This document shows positions 1-7,908 of a stretch of DNA of 64,000 nt, in pieces; position 1 is the first letter of the stretch, and the number at the start of each line of letters is the position of its first letter. Position numbers and translations under genes: made by a program. Under the pieces are notes generated by a model. That model was not told where the DNA came from and searched no databases. It saw nothing but the letters and a program-made list of their open reading frames with translations. Origin of the DNA: Actinoallomurus vinaceus (lineage in GTDB: Bacteria > Actinomycetota > Actinomycetes > Streptosporangiales > Streptosporangiaceae); contig NZ_BAABHK010000004.1 in assembly GCF_039542055.1 (NCBI RefSeq), forward strand, positions 372,001 through 436,000. Direction: 5' to 3'.

Positions 1-1
1 G

Positions 2-1024
2 GCCGCGTTGCTGTACCGGATCCTCAACGAGTCTCCGGACCTCGACGGCTGCCCTCCAGCGCTGCGCGACCTGGCCGCTCGGTGCCTCGCCAAGGACGCG
101 GAGGCACGCCCGGACCTGGCGGAGATCATCGAGGTGGCGCGCGCCGAGTCCGGCGATCCGACACCGGATCTCGCCGGATCCTGGCTGCCGGACGCGCTCG
201 CCGCGACGCTCCCGGCCTATGACCCCGTACGGCCGCCGGAGGAGCGCCCGGCGACGCCCGAACCCGGCACGGCCGGTGCGCGCCCGGCGCCGGCCGCCTC
301 ACCGCAGCCGCCGACCATCGCCCCACATGCGTCCCCGCCTGCCGCCTCGCCCGCGTCTCCACCTGTCACGCCGCACGCATCGCCCGCCACCCTGCCGGTG
401 GCGGGTCCCCCGCCGAGACGGGGGGTGCCCACAGGGGCGGTCGTCGGGATCGCGGCGGCGTCCGTCATCGGTACCGCCGTCGTCGTCGGGGCCCTCACCT
501 CGGGGCCCGGCGGTCATGGCCCGGGCCCCACGTCCTCGAGCGCGCCGACCTCCGGCGCGGCGGTCGCAGGGAGCGGCGGCTCCCCCGCGACCGCCCCGAC
601 TCCGGCCCCCACAGCCACCTACCTCCAGGAGTTCACCGGCGTCCGGTTCACCCTCCCCGGCGGGGGCTGCTTCACCAACGGCTTCGACTTCGACGAGCAG
701 GGGCCCACGGTGAACACCGACGTGTCCGGCGCGGCCGGCATGCCGCTCGAGTACATCGGTTGCGGATTCGGCTCCCCGTCCATCCAGGTGCACGCCGGCG
801 AGGTCGCCATGGTCACGGGCGACCTGGACGGGGCCGCCTGCGAGACCGCGGTGACCCGGCAGCCCGCGGGCGGCGGGCCCTCCTTCAGCGAACTGCGCCG
901 CGGCGCGGAGATGTGCTACATGAACGACGATCGCGTCGTCTTCATGAAGCTCGTCGCCAGGTCGCCCTCGTCGTACGCGCTGACGTGGACGGCGACCAGC
1001 TGGTCACGCCCGAAGAGCGGCTGA
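2..1024 (+). CDS. Ser/Thr protein kinase, C-terminal part (5' truncated by window edge)
   Basis: The reading frame is open from the window edge, so the N-terminal kinase lobe lies outside. The first ~45 residues match the last kinase subdomain (LRDLAARCLAKDAEARP, the subdomain XI arginine region). A Pro/Ala-rich linker of ~90 residues follows, then one transmembrane helix (around GAVVGIAAASVIGTAVVVGA) and a ~170-residue extracellular domain with three or four cysteines after a Ser/Thr/Ala/Pro linker. There are no PASTA repeats. The layout is that of actinobacterial receptor-type kinases, which phosphorylate cytoplasmic targets in response to an external signal. The sensor domain was not recognised and the ligand is unknown. 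Confidence 0.85.
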   Translation, partial: AALLYRILNESPDLDGCPPALRDLAARCLAKDAEARPDLAEIIEVARAESGDPTPDLAGSWLPDALAATLPAYDPVRPPEERPATPEPGTAGARPAPAASPQPPTIAPHASPPAASPASPPVTPHASPATLPVAGPPPRRGVPTGAVVGIAAASVIGTAVVVGALTSGPGGHGPGPTSSSAPTSGAAVAGSGGSPATAPTPAPTATYLQEFTGVRFTLPGGGCFTNGFDFDEQGPTVNTDVSGAAGMPLEYIGCGFGSPSIQVHAGEVAMVTGDLDGAACETAVTRQPAGGGPSFSELRRGAEMCYMNDDRVVFMKLVARSPSSYALTWTATSWSRPKSG

Positions 1025-1353
1025 CGCGGTTCCGTGCGCCCTGGCGCCGGCTGCCGCGCGGGTGCCCTGGCGCCGCTCGGCGGCGCCGATGAGGCGGCGG
1101 CTGCGTGCGGTCGGCCTGCTCCTCGCGGCGCGACGCTGAGCGGCGCCGGCGCGTCCAGCGGCGACGACAGGCGGCCATGTGACCGATGCCGACCGCGACT
1201 CCGGACCAGCACGCCCAGCGACGGCGACAGACGGCACCATGCCGATGCCCGCCACAGCCCCGGACCAGCACGCCCCGTACCCGCCGTCCGTTTTCGGTGG
1301 ACGGCCGCGCCACGACCGGGACGCGTACATCGAGTCGTCGTGACGTCGGCGAA
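1025..1353. repeat. Intergenic region with a degenerate ~60-bp direct repeat
   Basis: No convincing gene is seen in these 329 bases between the kinase stop and the stop of the converging LLM gene. From about 1148 to 1275 a unit of roughly 60 bp occurs twice in degenerate form. Each copy runs from a CCAGCG-GGCGAC segment through CCATG-CCGATGCC to CGGACCAGCACGCCC. The reading frames here are compositional shadows. Confidence 0.5.
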
Positions 1354-2193
1354 TCAGCGACCGCCGATCTCGTACTGATCGGCGAAGCGTTTCAGGCCGG
1401 TGAGGGCCTCGCCGGTGCGCGTCCAGGGCCGTACGATCAGCCGGTCCACGCCCAGCTCGGCCCACGCGCCGACCTCGTCCGGGCCGGACAGCTCGTACGC
1501 GTGCGCGGTGATCTCGAAGGGCCGGTCGTTCGGCCGTTCCGCGCGGAGACGTCGGAGCCGCTCGAGCTGCGGACGGATCGACTCGACGGTGTGCGGCATG
1601 CTGATCCACCCGTCGCACCGGGTGACCGCGCGGCGCAGCGCGGCCGGTGACTCACCGCCCGCGAGGATCGGAATGCCGCGCGGTTTTGGCTCGAAGGCGA
1701 CCTCGTCGAAGTCGAAGAACTCCCCGTGATGTTCGACGACGTCCTCGGTCCACAGGCGGCGGGCGACATCGATGGCCTCGTCCAGCCGCCGTCCCCGGCT
1801 CGCGAAGTCGATCCCGGCCGCATCCCACTCCCCCGCGTACCACCCGGCGCCCACCCCGGCGACGGCGCGCCCGCCCGAGACGTGGTCCAGCGTCGCGAAC
1901 GCCCGCGCGCTCACGAACGGATGACGCAGCGCGAACAGGTGCACGGCCGTGCCGAGGCGGATCCGTTCGGTGACGGCGGCCAGCGCGCACAGGTAGGCGG
2001 GCGCGTCGAACAGCGGTGTGGACGGCACGATGCCAGGCCGGTCGGTCCCCGGGTACGTCGCCGTCGACAGGTCGGTCGCGAAGACCAGATGTTCGGGCAT
2101 CCATACCGACTCGAAGCCGAGCCGGTCGGCCTCGACGGTCAGGTCCCGCCAGATGCCCGGGTGCACGAGACCGAGCGGGACGCCGAACCTCAC
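1354..2193 (-). CDS. LLM-class flavin/F420-dependent oxidoreductase
   Basis: A 279-residue luciferase-like monooxygenase fold protein. The N-terminus VRFGVPLGLVHPGIW, the WMPEHL strand, the GRAVAGVGAGWYAGEW segment and the C-terminal PILAGGESPAALRR segment are typical of TIGR03619-like probable F420-dependent oxidoreductases. The start is the GTG at 2193, since everything upstream in frame is low-complexity repeat. This GTG overlaps the stop of a short upstream ORF (GTGA), so translation is probably coupled to hyuB. Substrate unknown; F420 versus FMN use cannot be decided from sequence. Confidence 0.85.
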   Translation of the reverse strand: MRFGVPLGLVHPGIWRDLTVEADRLGFESVWMPEHLVFATDLSTATYPGTDRPGIVPSTPLFDAPAYLCALAAVTERIRLGTAVHLFALRHPFVSARAFATLDHVSGGRAVAGVGAGWYAGEWDAAGIDFASRGRRLDEAIDVARRLWTEDVVEHHGEFFDFDEVAFEPKPRGIPILAGGESPAALRRAVTRCDGWISMPHTVESIRPQLERLRRLRAERPNDRPFEITAHAYELSGPDEVGAWAELGVDRLIVRPWTRTGEALTGLKRFADQYEIGGR

Positions 2194-2345
2194 CGGGCCA
2201 CCCTCCCATCGAGAAGTTCCCGCCGAACGCCCAGGACCACGAGGCCCAAGATGACGCCGAACCTCACCAGGTCGGCCTCCCCTCGAAAGGGTCCCGCCAG
2301 ATGCCCAGGTCCACGAGACCCGGGGACGCTGAACCTCACCGCGTC
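2186..2345. repeat. Triplicated hyuB/LLM gene junction (74- and 72-bp periods)
   Basis: The stretch joining the end of hyuB to the beginning of the LLM gene is present three times in degenerate tandem form. On the minus strand each copy carries TCGA-GGGAGG, then GTGAGGTTC (positions ending 2193, 2267 and 2339), then CTCGTG and GG-GGGA segments. Spacings between the GTG triplets are 74 and 72 bp. Each copy therefore contains a ribosome-binding-like GGGAGG and a GTG. Confidence 0.85.
2190..2339 (-). CDS. Candidate 49-residue coupled leader ORF between hyuB and the LLM gene
   Basis: The GTG at 2339 overlaps the hyuB stop as GTGA. The frame runs 49 codons through two degenerate copies of the LLM N-terminus (VRFSVPGSRGPG, VRFGVILGLVVLGV) and ends in a TGA that overlaps the true LLM start, again as GTGA. 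This keeps a continuous stop-start chain HyuB - leader - LLM. It is probably a by-product of the junction duplication that preserved translational coupling. It may have no function as a peptide. Confidence 0.4.
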   Translation of the reverse strand: MRFSVPGSRGPGHLAGPFRGEADLVRFGVILGLVVLGVRRELLDGRVAR

Positions 2346-4201
2346 GCCCTCCCATCGAAAAGGTCTCGCTGTACGGCCTCAGGGTCGCGCTCGGCCGGGT
2401 CGCCGTATCCGCCGCCGCCGGACGTCTCGATGACCAGGGCCTCGCCCGCGCGCAGGGGCGAGCGCGTCGCCTTGGCGGGGAGTGGTTCGCGGGTCCCGTC
2501 GAGGCGCTCGCGATGGTAGCCGCCCGCCCGGCCGGGCCCGCCGCCCGCCGCTCCGGCGGGCGGGTGGCGGAGCCGGTCCCCGCGTGTGTCGACCCGCGCG
2601 TCCTCCAGCACCCGGATGACCGTACGGGTGCCGAGCCCGCCCCGCCAGCGGCCTGGTCCGCCGGAGTCGGGGACGAGCGCGACCTCCTCGACCCGCACCG
2701 GCAGCCGGGCCTCGATCGGTTCGACCTGCGGGATGATGTTGCGGCCGCCGCCGAACAGCGCGCCGGTCGCGTCCGGCCCGTCCCGCCCGTACCGCGCGCC
2801 CATGCCGCCGAGTTCGAACGCCATGTGCAGCCACGGGCTCGTGGCGCCGCTGAGGCTGAAGGCCTGCAGGATGCCGGAGGCGGCCGCGCCGCGACCGGGC
2901 AGCGCCCGCGTGAGCGCCGCGAAGATCGCCTCCTCGGCGGCGGCGACCGTCCCCCACCGGCCGCCGCCCGGGTACGGCTTCGTGCAGTTGACCAGACTTC
3001 CCTCGGGCATCCGCACCTCGACCGGTGCGAAGCAGCCCTCGTTCATCGGCAGCGACGGGTCTACGAAGCAGCGCAGCGCGTACAGGACACCACCGAGAGT
3101 CTGGGAGAAGCCCGAGTTGACCGGCTTCGGGACCTGGGGGTCGGTGCCGGTGAAGTCGACCAGCACCCCGTCGCCGTGGACGGTCACCGCGACGCGGACC
3201 CAGTGCCGCTCGTCCCCGTCCTCGACGGCGTACTCGCCCTCGTAGGTCCCCTTCGGCAGCCGCGCGAGCTCCGCGCGCATCCGCTTCTCGGTGTGCGCGA
3301 GATAGGCGTCGATCCCGGCCGCGAGACCCTGACCGGCGGCGAGACCTTGACCGGCGGCGACACCCTCACCGTCGCCGAGACCCTGATCGGCCGCGAGTCC
3401 CTGACCGTCGCCGACGCCCTGACCGCCCACGACGACTTGGCCATCCCCGACGCCCTGGCCGGCGACGCCCTGGCCGTCCCCGAGGCCCTGGCCGCCGACG
3501 CCCTGACCGACGCCGACGCCCTGACCGTCCACGACGCCCTGACCGTCCACGACGCCTTGGTCATCCCCAAGGCCCTGGCCGGCGATGGCCGGTCCGGCGG
3601 CGAGTTCCTCCAGGCGGCGGGCGGCGACGTTGACGCCCGCGACGAGCGCCCGCAGGTCGCCGAGCAACCTGTCGGGCGTGCGGCTGTTGGCGGCGAGCAC
3701 GCGGGTCAGCCCGTCGTCCCAGCCGTCGGCGGTGGCGATCCGGACCGGTGGCAGCTGCAGGCCTTCGAGGAACACGTCGGTGGCGTCGCTGGCCATGCCA
3801 CCGGCCGACAGGCCCGACAGGTCCGCCACGTGGATGAGCGTGCCGGTGAAGTAGGCGGGCGTCCCGTCGAGAAAGACCGGCCGGAAGACCAGCAGGTCGT
3901 TGGCGTGGACCCCGCCCTGGTACACGTCGTTGAGGCAGAAGACGTCGCCCGGGCGCATGGCGTCGAGCGGGTAGGCGTCGATGACGTACGGGAGGGCGCT
4001 GCGCAGGCTCGCGCACTGGATGAGCGCGGTGGACAGCGAGTGCGCGACCAGGCGCCCGCGGGCGTCGAGGACGGCCGCCGCCGCGTCCGCGCCCTCGACG
4101 ATGAAGGTGGAGTACGCCGAGCGTACGACGACGATGCTCGCCTCCTCGGCGGCGACGCGCAGGGCGTTGCGGAGGATCTCCGCGGTCAGGTCATCGGTCA
4201 C
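2336..4201 (-). CDS. hyuB: Hydantoinase B / oxoprolinase beta-subunit family protein with repeat insertion
   Basis: 621 residues; partner of HyuA in ATP-dependent opening of hydantoin or 5-oxoproline-type rings, or in acetophenone-carboxylase-like reactions. Family landmarks include VVVRSAYSTFIVEGADAA near the N-terminus, PGDVFCLNDVYQGG with its HANDLL follow-up, VDFTGTDPQVPKPVNSG, and the C-terminal ETSGGGGYGDP signature. The GTG at 4201 overlaps the hyuA stop by 11 bases. Residues ~204-290 are a glycine/glutamine repeat built on GQGVxDGQGV that interrupts an otherwise ordinary HyuB; without it the length fits the family (~530). The substrate is not defined by sequence. Confidence 0.88.
   Translation of the reverse strand: MTDDLTAEILRNALRVAAEEASIVVVRSAYSTFIVEGADAAAAVLDARGRLVAHSLSTALIQCASLRSALPYVIDAYPLDAMRPGDVFCLNDVYQGGVHANDLLVFRPVFLDGTPAYFTGTLIHVADLSGLSAGGMASDATDVFLEGLQLPPVRIATADGWDDGLTRVLAANSRTPDRLLGDLRALVAGVNVAARRLEELAAGPAIAGQGLGDDQGVVDGQGVVDGQGVGVGQGVGGQGLGDGQGVAGQGVGDGQVVVGGQGVGDGQGLAADQGLGDGEGVAAGQGLAAGQGLAAGIDAYLAHTEKRMRAELARLPKGTYEGEYAVEDGDERHWVRVAVTVHGDGVLVDFTGTDPQVPKPVNSGFSQTLGGVLYALRCFVDPSLPMNEGCFAPVEVRMPEGSLVNCTKPYPGGGRWGTVAAAEEAIFAALTRALPGRGAAASGILQAFSLSGATSPWLHMAFELGGMGARYGRDGPDATGALFGGGRNIIPQVEPIEARLPVRVEEVALVPDSGGPGRWRGGLGTRTVIRVLEDARVDTRGDRLRHPPAGAAGGGPGRAGGYHRERLDGTREPLPAKATRSPLRAGEALVIETSGGGGYGDPAERDPEAVQRDLFDGRATR
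3318..3590 (-). repeat. Coding minisatellite inside hyuB (GQGV-type hexapeptide repeat)
   Basis: About 270 bases of imperfect 18-bp units with some shorter steps. They are read on the minus strand as Gly-Gln-Gly-Val/Leu-x-Asp/Gly. The insertion keeps the hyuB frame open and lies between two conserved family segments (RRLEELAAG before, IDAYLAHTEKRM after). Units differ mainly by point changes, as in slipped-strand expansion followed by drift. Confidence 0.8.
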
Positions 4202-6257
4202 CTGCGGTCTCCCTCTCCAAGGACACGGCGCCGTGCTCGTCGACCAGGCCGGTCCAGCCGGGAGGTACGAGCAGGGACGCCTGCGGCTCGGTGATGACAC
4301 ACGGCCCGGTGAACCGCTCCCCGGCGGCGCAGCCGGCCCGTTCGCGCACCGGGACGTCGCGGAACGCTCCCCCGAACCACGCCCGCCGGGCCCGGTCCGG
4401 CGCGGGTCGTGACGTGTCCGCCGCGCGGACGTCCGCGGCGCCGGCGGGCAGGGACACGCGCGCCCGGGCGACGGTGAGCTCGGCCGGATCGCGCAGATCG
4501 ATTCCGTACGACTCGCGGTACCGGGCGTAGAACTCCGCGACGGCGGCGTCGACGGTCTCGCGGGTCACCGTTCCGGGGAGCAACTCGACGGTGAAGGCGT
4601 GCGCCTGTCCCGCGAACCGGAGCCCGACGGAGCGCGCGACCCGGCATCCCGCGTCGCGTACGCCGAGGTCGGCGCGGCAGGCCGTCTCCAGGTCGGCGAG
4701 CGCGGCCTCGAGCGCCGCCGGGTCGATGTCGGCCGCCCGCGCGAGGAAGGTCCGCGACCGCTCGATGGCGAGGTCGGCGTGGAGCAGCCCGGCGGCCGAT
4801 CCGACGCCGCAGCGGGCGGGGACGAGCACCCGGCGGATCCCGAACCGCTCCGCGAGGCCGACGACATGGGTCGGGGCGGCGCCGCCCAGCGCGACGAGGG
4901 TGAAGCCGCGCGGGTCGATGCCGCGCCGGACGGTGACGACGTGCACCGCCGTGCCCATCTGCGCGCCCGCGATGTCGTGGATCGCCGCGGCCGCCTCGAC
5001 GACCTCCACGCCGAGCGGCTTGGCGACGTGCCGGGCGATGGCCTCTTCGGCGAGGTCGGGACGGAGCCGGAGGTCGCCGAAGCCCTCCGGGTCGAGGTAG
5101 CCGAGCACCAGGTCGGCGTCGGTGACCGTCGGCAGCGTGCCGCCCCGCCCGTAGCACGCCGGACCGGGCGCCGCGCCGGCGGACCGCGGTCCGACGCGGA
5201 GCGCGCCGGACTCCACCCAGGCGATCGAGCCGCCGCCCGACCCGACCTCGGCCAGGTCGATCGCCGGCACCTTGATGGGCACGCCGGTGCCCGGCCGCCG
5301 TCCGCCGAAGCTGCCCTTGCCGCCGACCTGGAACTCGTGGGTGACGCCCGGCCTGCCGCCGCGTACGAGGCCCGCCTTGGCGGTCGTGCCGCCCATGTCG
5401 AAGGAGATCAGGTCGGTCAGCCCGCGCCGGGCGCCCTCCCGGGTCGCCGCGACGACGCCGGCCGCCGGACCCGACTCGATCGTGTAGACCGCGCGGGAGG
5501 CGGCCAGCTCGGCGGGCAGCACGCCGCCCGCCGACTCCATGACGTGCACCGGCGCGGTGATGCCCAGCTCGCCAAGGCGGTCGCGCAGGCGGCGGAGGTA
5601 GGCGGCCATGACGGGGCCGACGTACGCGGACATGAGCGTGGTCGTCGCCCGTTCGTACTCGCCGAGTTCGGGCCAGACCTCCGAGGAGATGACGACGGGG
5701 GTGCCGTCGGGGAGCCGCTCAGCGATGAGGGACGCCAGCCGCCGCTCGTGCGCGTCGTTGGCGTGAGAGTGCAGCAGGCAGATCGCCACGGCCGCGACGC
5801 CGAGGCCCGCGATCCGCTCCGCGACCCGGCACGCGGCGGCCTCGTCGAGCGGGGTGAGGACGGTGCCGTCGGCGGCGAGGCGTTCGGGCACCTCGAAGGT
5901 GTGCGTCAGGGGCACCGGCGGCTCGCCCGGCGAGAACGCCAGGTCGTACCGCTCCTCCTCGACGCGCGCCTGGCGGCCGAGCGCGAGCATCGAGCGGAAG
6001 CCGCGCGTCGTGACGAACGCGACGGCGGCGCCCCGGCGCTCGAGGATGACGTTGGTGGCGAGCGTGGTCGCGTGCGTGAACCGGCCGACGGACGCGGCCG
6101 CGACCCCGGCGTCGGCGAGCACGCGGCGGACGCCGCGCAGCAGGCCCTCGGTCGGATCGTCCGGGGTGGTCAGGGTCTTGGCCACGTGGACGCGGCCGTC
6201 CGCGACCAGGACCACGTCGGTGAAGGTGCCTCCGATGTCACTGGCCAGTGCCGCCAC
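4191..6257 (-). CDS. hyuA: Hydantoinase A / oxoprolinase alpha-subunit family protein
   Basis: 688 residues. The N-terminal phosphate-binding segment SDIGGTFTDVV and a second ATP-site segment FDMGGTTAKAGLV (hsp70/actin-like fold) identify the ATP-binding subunit. Later motifs VGSGGGSIAW and GPACYGRGG are also typical of N-methylhydantoinase A and acetophenone carboxylase alpha subunits. The GTG start follows GGAGGTTCTGC. HyuA and HyuB normally form the active complex; here they are adjacent and overlapping, and an LLM oxidoreductase is the third gene of the operon. An 18-bp inverted repeat lies 17 bases upstream. Confidence 0.9.
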   Translation of the reverse strand: MAALASDIGGTFTDVVLVADGRVHVAKTLTTPDDPTEGLLRGVRRVLADAGVAAASVGRFTHATTLATNVILERRGAAVAFVTTRGFRSMLALGRQARVEEERYDLAFSPGEPPVPLTHTFEVPERLAADGTVLTPLDEAAACRVAERIAGLGVAAVAICLLHSHANDAHERRLASLIAERLPDGTPVVISSEVWPELGEYERATTTLMSAYVGPVMAAYLRRLRDRLGELGITAPVHVMESAGGVLPAELAASRAVYTIESGPAAGVVAATREGARRGLTDLISFDMGGTTAKAGLVRGGRPGVTHEFQVGGKGSFGGRRPGTGVPIKVPAIDLAEVGSGGGSIAWVESGALRVGPRSAGAAPGPACYGRGGTLPTVTDADLVLGYLDPEGFGDLRLRPDLAEEAIARHVAKPLGVEVVEAAAAIHDIAGAQMGTAVHVVTVRRGIDPRGFTLVALGGAAPTHVVGLAERFGIRRVLVPARCGVGSAAGLLHADLAIERSRTFLARAADIDPAALEAALADLETACRADLGVRDAGCRVARSVGLRFAGQAHAFTVELLPGTVTRETVDAAVAEFYARYRESYGIDLRDPAELTVARARVSLPAGAADVRAADTSRPAPDRARRAWFGGAFRDVPVRERAGCAAGERFTGPCVITEPQASLLVPPGWTGLVDEHGAVSLERETAGDR

Positions 6258-6273
6258 GCAGAACCTCCACCCA

Positions 6274-6291
6274 ACCTAGCGCCCGCTTGGT
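6274..6291. promoter_or_regulatory. 18-bp inverted repeat, putative TetR-type operator (site 1)
   Basis: ACCTAGCGCCCGCTTGGT, 7 of 9 positions symmetric, between divergent hyuA and the MFS gene. It differs from the site before the SDR gene at only two positions, and resembles two other sites in this window. Confidence 0.6.
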
Positions 6292-6327
6292 GAGCGTAAG
6301 GAGCCGCCGAACGGCTGTCAACGCCGC

Positions 6328-6340
6328 TACCTGTCAGGTA
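6328..6340. promoter_or_regulatory. Perfect 13-bp palindrome before the MFS gene
   Basis: TACCTGTCAGGTA is a perfect inverted repeat 37 bases upstream of the MFS start. Palindromes of this form are common operators of TetR-family repressors of drug exporters. It differs from the 18-bp site nearby, so the exporter may have a second regulator. No TetR gene adjoins it in this window. Confidence 0.55.
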
Positions 6341-6377
6341 ATCGACCGGATGACCTCCCACACGCGAAGGTTGCCGC

Positions 6378-7838
6378 ATGACGACGACCTTGGAACGCCC
6401 GGTCCACCGCAGGACGGCCGCCCCCGGATGGGCGCCCCTGCTGGTCCTGCTGACGGGCACCTTCATCACCACCCTCGACTTCTTCATCGTCAACGTGGCC
6501 ATCCCGGCGACCCAGCGGGACCTGCACGCCGGACCGGCCGCGATCCAGTTCATCGTCGCGGGATTCGGCCTGGCGCTGGCCGCGGGCCTGATCACCGGCG
6601 GGCGCCTCGGCGACCTGTACGGGCGGCGGCGGATGTACGCCCTCGGCCTCGGCCTGTTCACGCTCGCGTCGCTGGCGTGCGGCCTCGCCCCGACCGCCGG
6701 CGTCCTGATCGGCGCGCGCGTCGTCCAGGGGGCGGCGGCCGCCCTGCTGATGCCCCAGGTCCTGGCCATCGTCAACACGGTCTACACCGGGGAGCACCGG
6801 GCCCGGGCGTTCAACGCGTACGGGCTGGCGATGGGCCTCGGCGGAGTGTTCGGACAGCTGATCGGCGGGCTGCTCATCCACGCCGACGTCGCCGGGCTGG
6901 GCTGGCGGGCGATCTTCCTGATCAACGTGCCGATCGGCGTGGTCGCCGTGCCCGCCGCCCTCAAGGTGGTGCCCGAGTCGCGGGCCGGCAACGGCACCCG
7001 CCTCGACCCCGTCGGCGCCGCGCTCGTCTCGACCGGCCTGGTCCTGGTCGTCCTTCCCCTGGTGATGGGCCGGCAGCAGGGCTGGCCGCTGTGGACCTGG
7101 CTCTGCCTGGCCGCCGCGCCGGCGGTGCTGGCGGTGTTCGTCCTCCACCAGAGGCGGATCGGCGAGCGGGCCCTGGTCCACCTCCCGCTGTTCCGCGGGC
7201 GGGCCTTCGCCGCCGGGGTCGGCCTCGCGCTGGTCAGCCAGCTGGCGGTGGCGTCGTTCTTCCTCGTGCTGGCGCTCTACCTGCAGGACGGCCACGGACT
7301 GTCCGCCCTCCAGTCGGGTCTGATCTTCGTGCCGCTCGGCGTCGGCTACTTCGCGTCCTCCGGCGTGGCGGCCAGGGCCGCGGCCCGGCTCGGCCACCGG
7401 GTCCTGGCGCTCGGCGCCCTGACCCTGGCCGCGGGGTACGGCCTGCTCGCCGCGACCGCCGCGGAGACCGGCACCGCGGGGAACGTCGCCTGGCTCATTC
7501 CCGGGCTGGTCGTCGCGGGCGTCGGCATGGGGCTGCTGCTCTCCCCGCTGGCCGCCGTGGCCCTGTCGGAGGTCGATCACCGCCACGCCGCCTCCGCGTC
7601 GGGGGTCGTGTCGACCGCCCTGCAGTCCGGAGGCGCGATCGGGGTGGCGGTCGTCGGGGTGGCCTACTACAACGTGCTCGGAGCGGGCCGGTACACGGCG
7701 GCGTTCACCGTGAGCCTCCTCATCATCGCGGCGATCTGCTGCGTCACCGCCGCGATCACCCGGTCGCTGCCGTCCCGGCGGTCCGCACCCACGGGGAGCC
7801 CGCGGACGGCGTCCGGAGCCGAGCACCTCGCGGGATGA
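6378..7838 (+). CDS. MFS transporter, DHA2 (EmrB/QacA-like, 14-TM) family
   Basis: 486 residues of regularly spaced hydrophobic helices. The DHA2 hallmarks are present: an acidic-aromatic first helix with TLDFFIVNVAIP, motif A GGRLGDLYGRRRM after helix 2, and the GARVVQGAAAALLMPQ segment. It is a proton-driven efflux protein of the inner membrane with unknown substrate. The ATG follows GAAGG at good spacing. It is divergent from hyuA; an exporter or uptake role for the hyuAB substrate is possible but unproven. Confidence 0.9.
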   Translation: MTTTLERPVHRRTAAPGWAPLLVLLTGTFITTLDFFIVNVAIPATQRDLHAGPAAIQFIVAGFGLALAAGLITGGRLGDLYGRRRMYALGLGLFTLASLACGLAPTAGVLIGARVVQGAAAALLMPQVLAIVNTVYTGEHRARAFNAYGLAMGLGGVFGQLIGGLLIHADVAGLGWRAIFLINVPIGVVAVPAALKVVPESRAGNGTRLDPVGAALVSTGLVLVVLPLVMGRQQGWPLWTWLCLAAAPAVLAVFVLHQRRIGERALVHLPLFRGRAFAAGVGLALVSQLAVASFFLVLALYLQDGHGLSALQSGLIFVPLGVGYFASSGVAARAAARLGHRVLALGALTLAAGYGLLAATAAETGTAGNVAWLIPGLVVAGVGMGLLLSPLAAVALSEVDHRHAASASGVVSTALQSGGAIGVAVVGVAYYNVLGAGRYTAAFTVSLLIIAAICCVTAAITRSLPSRRSAPTGSPRTASGAEHLAG

Positions 7839-7850
7839 CGGCGCGCGAAC

Positions 7851-7885
7851 ACGGCCCTCACCGACAGGACGTCGGCGAGGGCCGT
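7851..7885. terminator. Bidirectional terminator between convergent genes
   Basis: ACGGCCCTC and GAGGGCCGT form the outer stem of a strong hairpin, with CCGAC/GTCGG inside. It lies between the MFS stop and the stop of the converging secreted-protein gene. Confidence 0.75.
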
Positions 7886-7908
7886 ATCGGCGTTTCGTCA
7901 GGCTGCGA

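Noticed and set aside
3318..3590. Repeat cluster considered as a CRISPR array
   Set aside because: Units are ~18 bp, contiguous, lack spacers of constant length and lie inside a coding frame.
2513..4294. 593-codon frame antisense to hyuB, with its own ETLTGGETL-type repeat
   Set aside because: HyuB is well supported by family motifs. The repeat on this strand is simply the complement of the hyuB minisatellite.
6327..7826. 499-codon frame antisense to the MFS gene
   Set aside because: Charged low-complexity shadow without a start signal; the plus-strand MFS helices are unambiguous.
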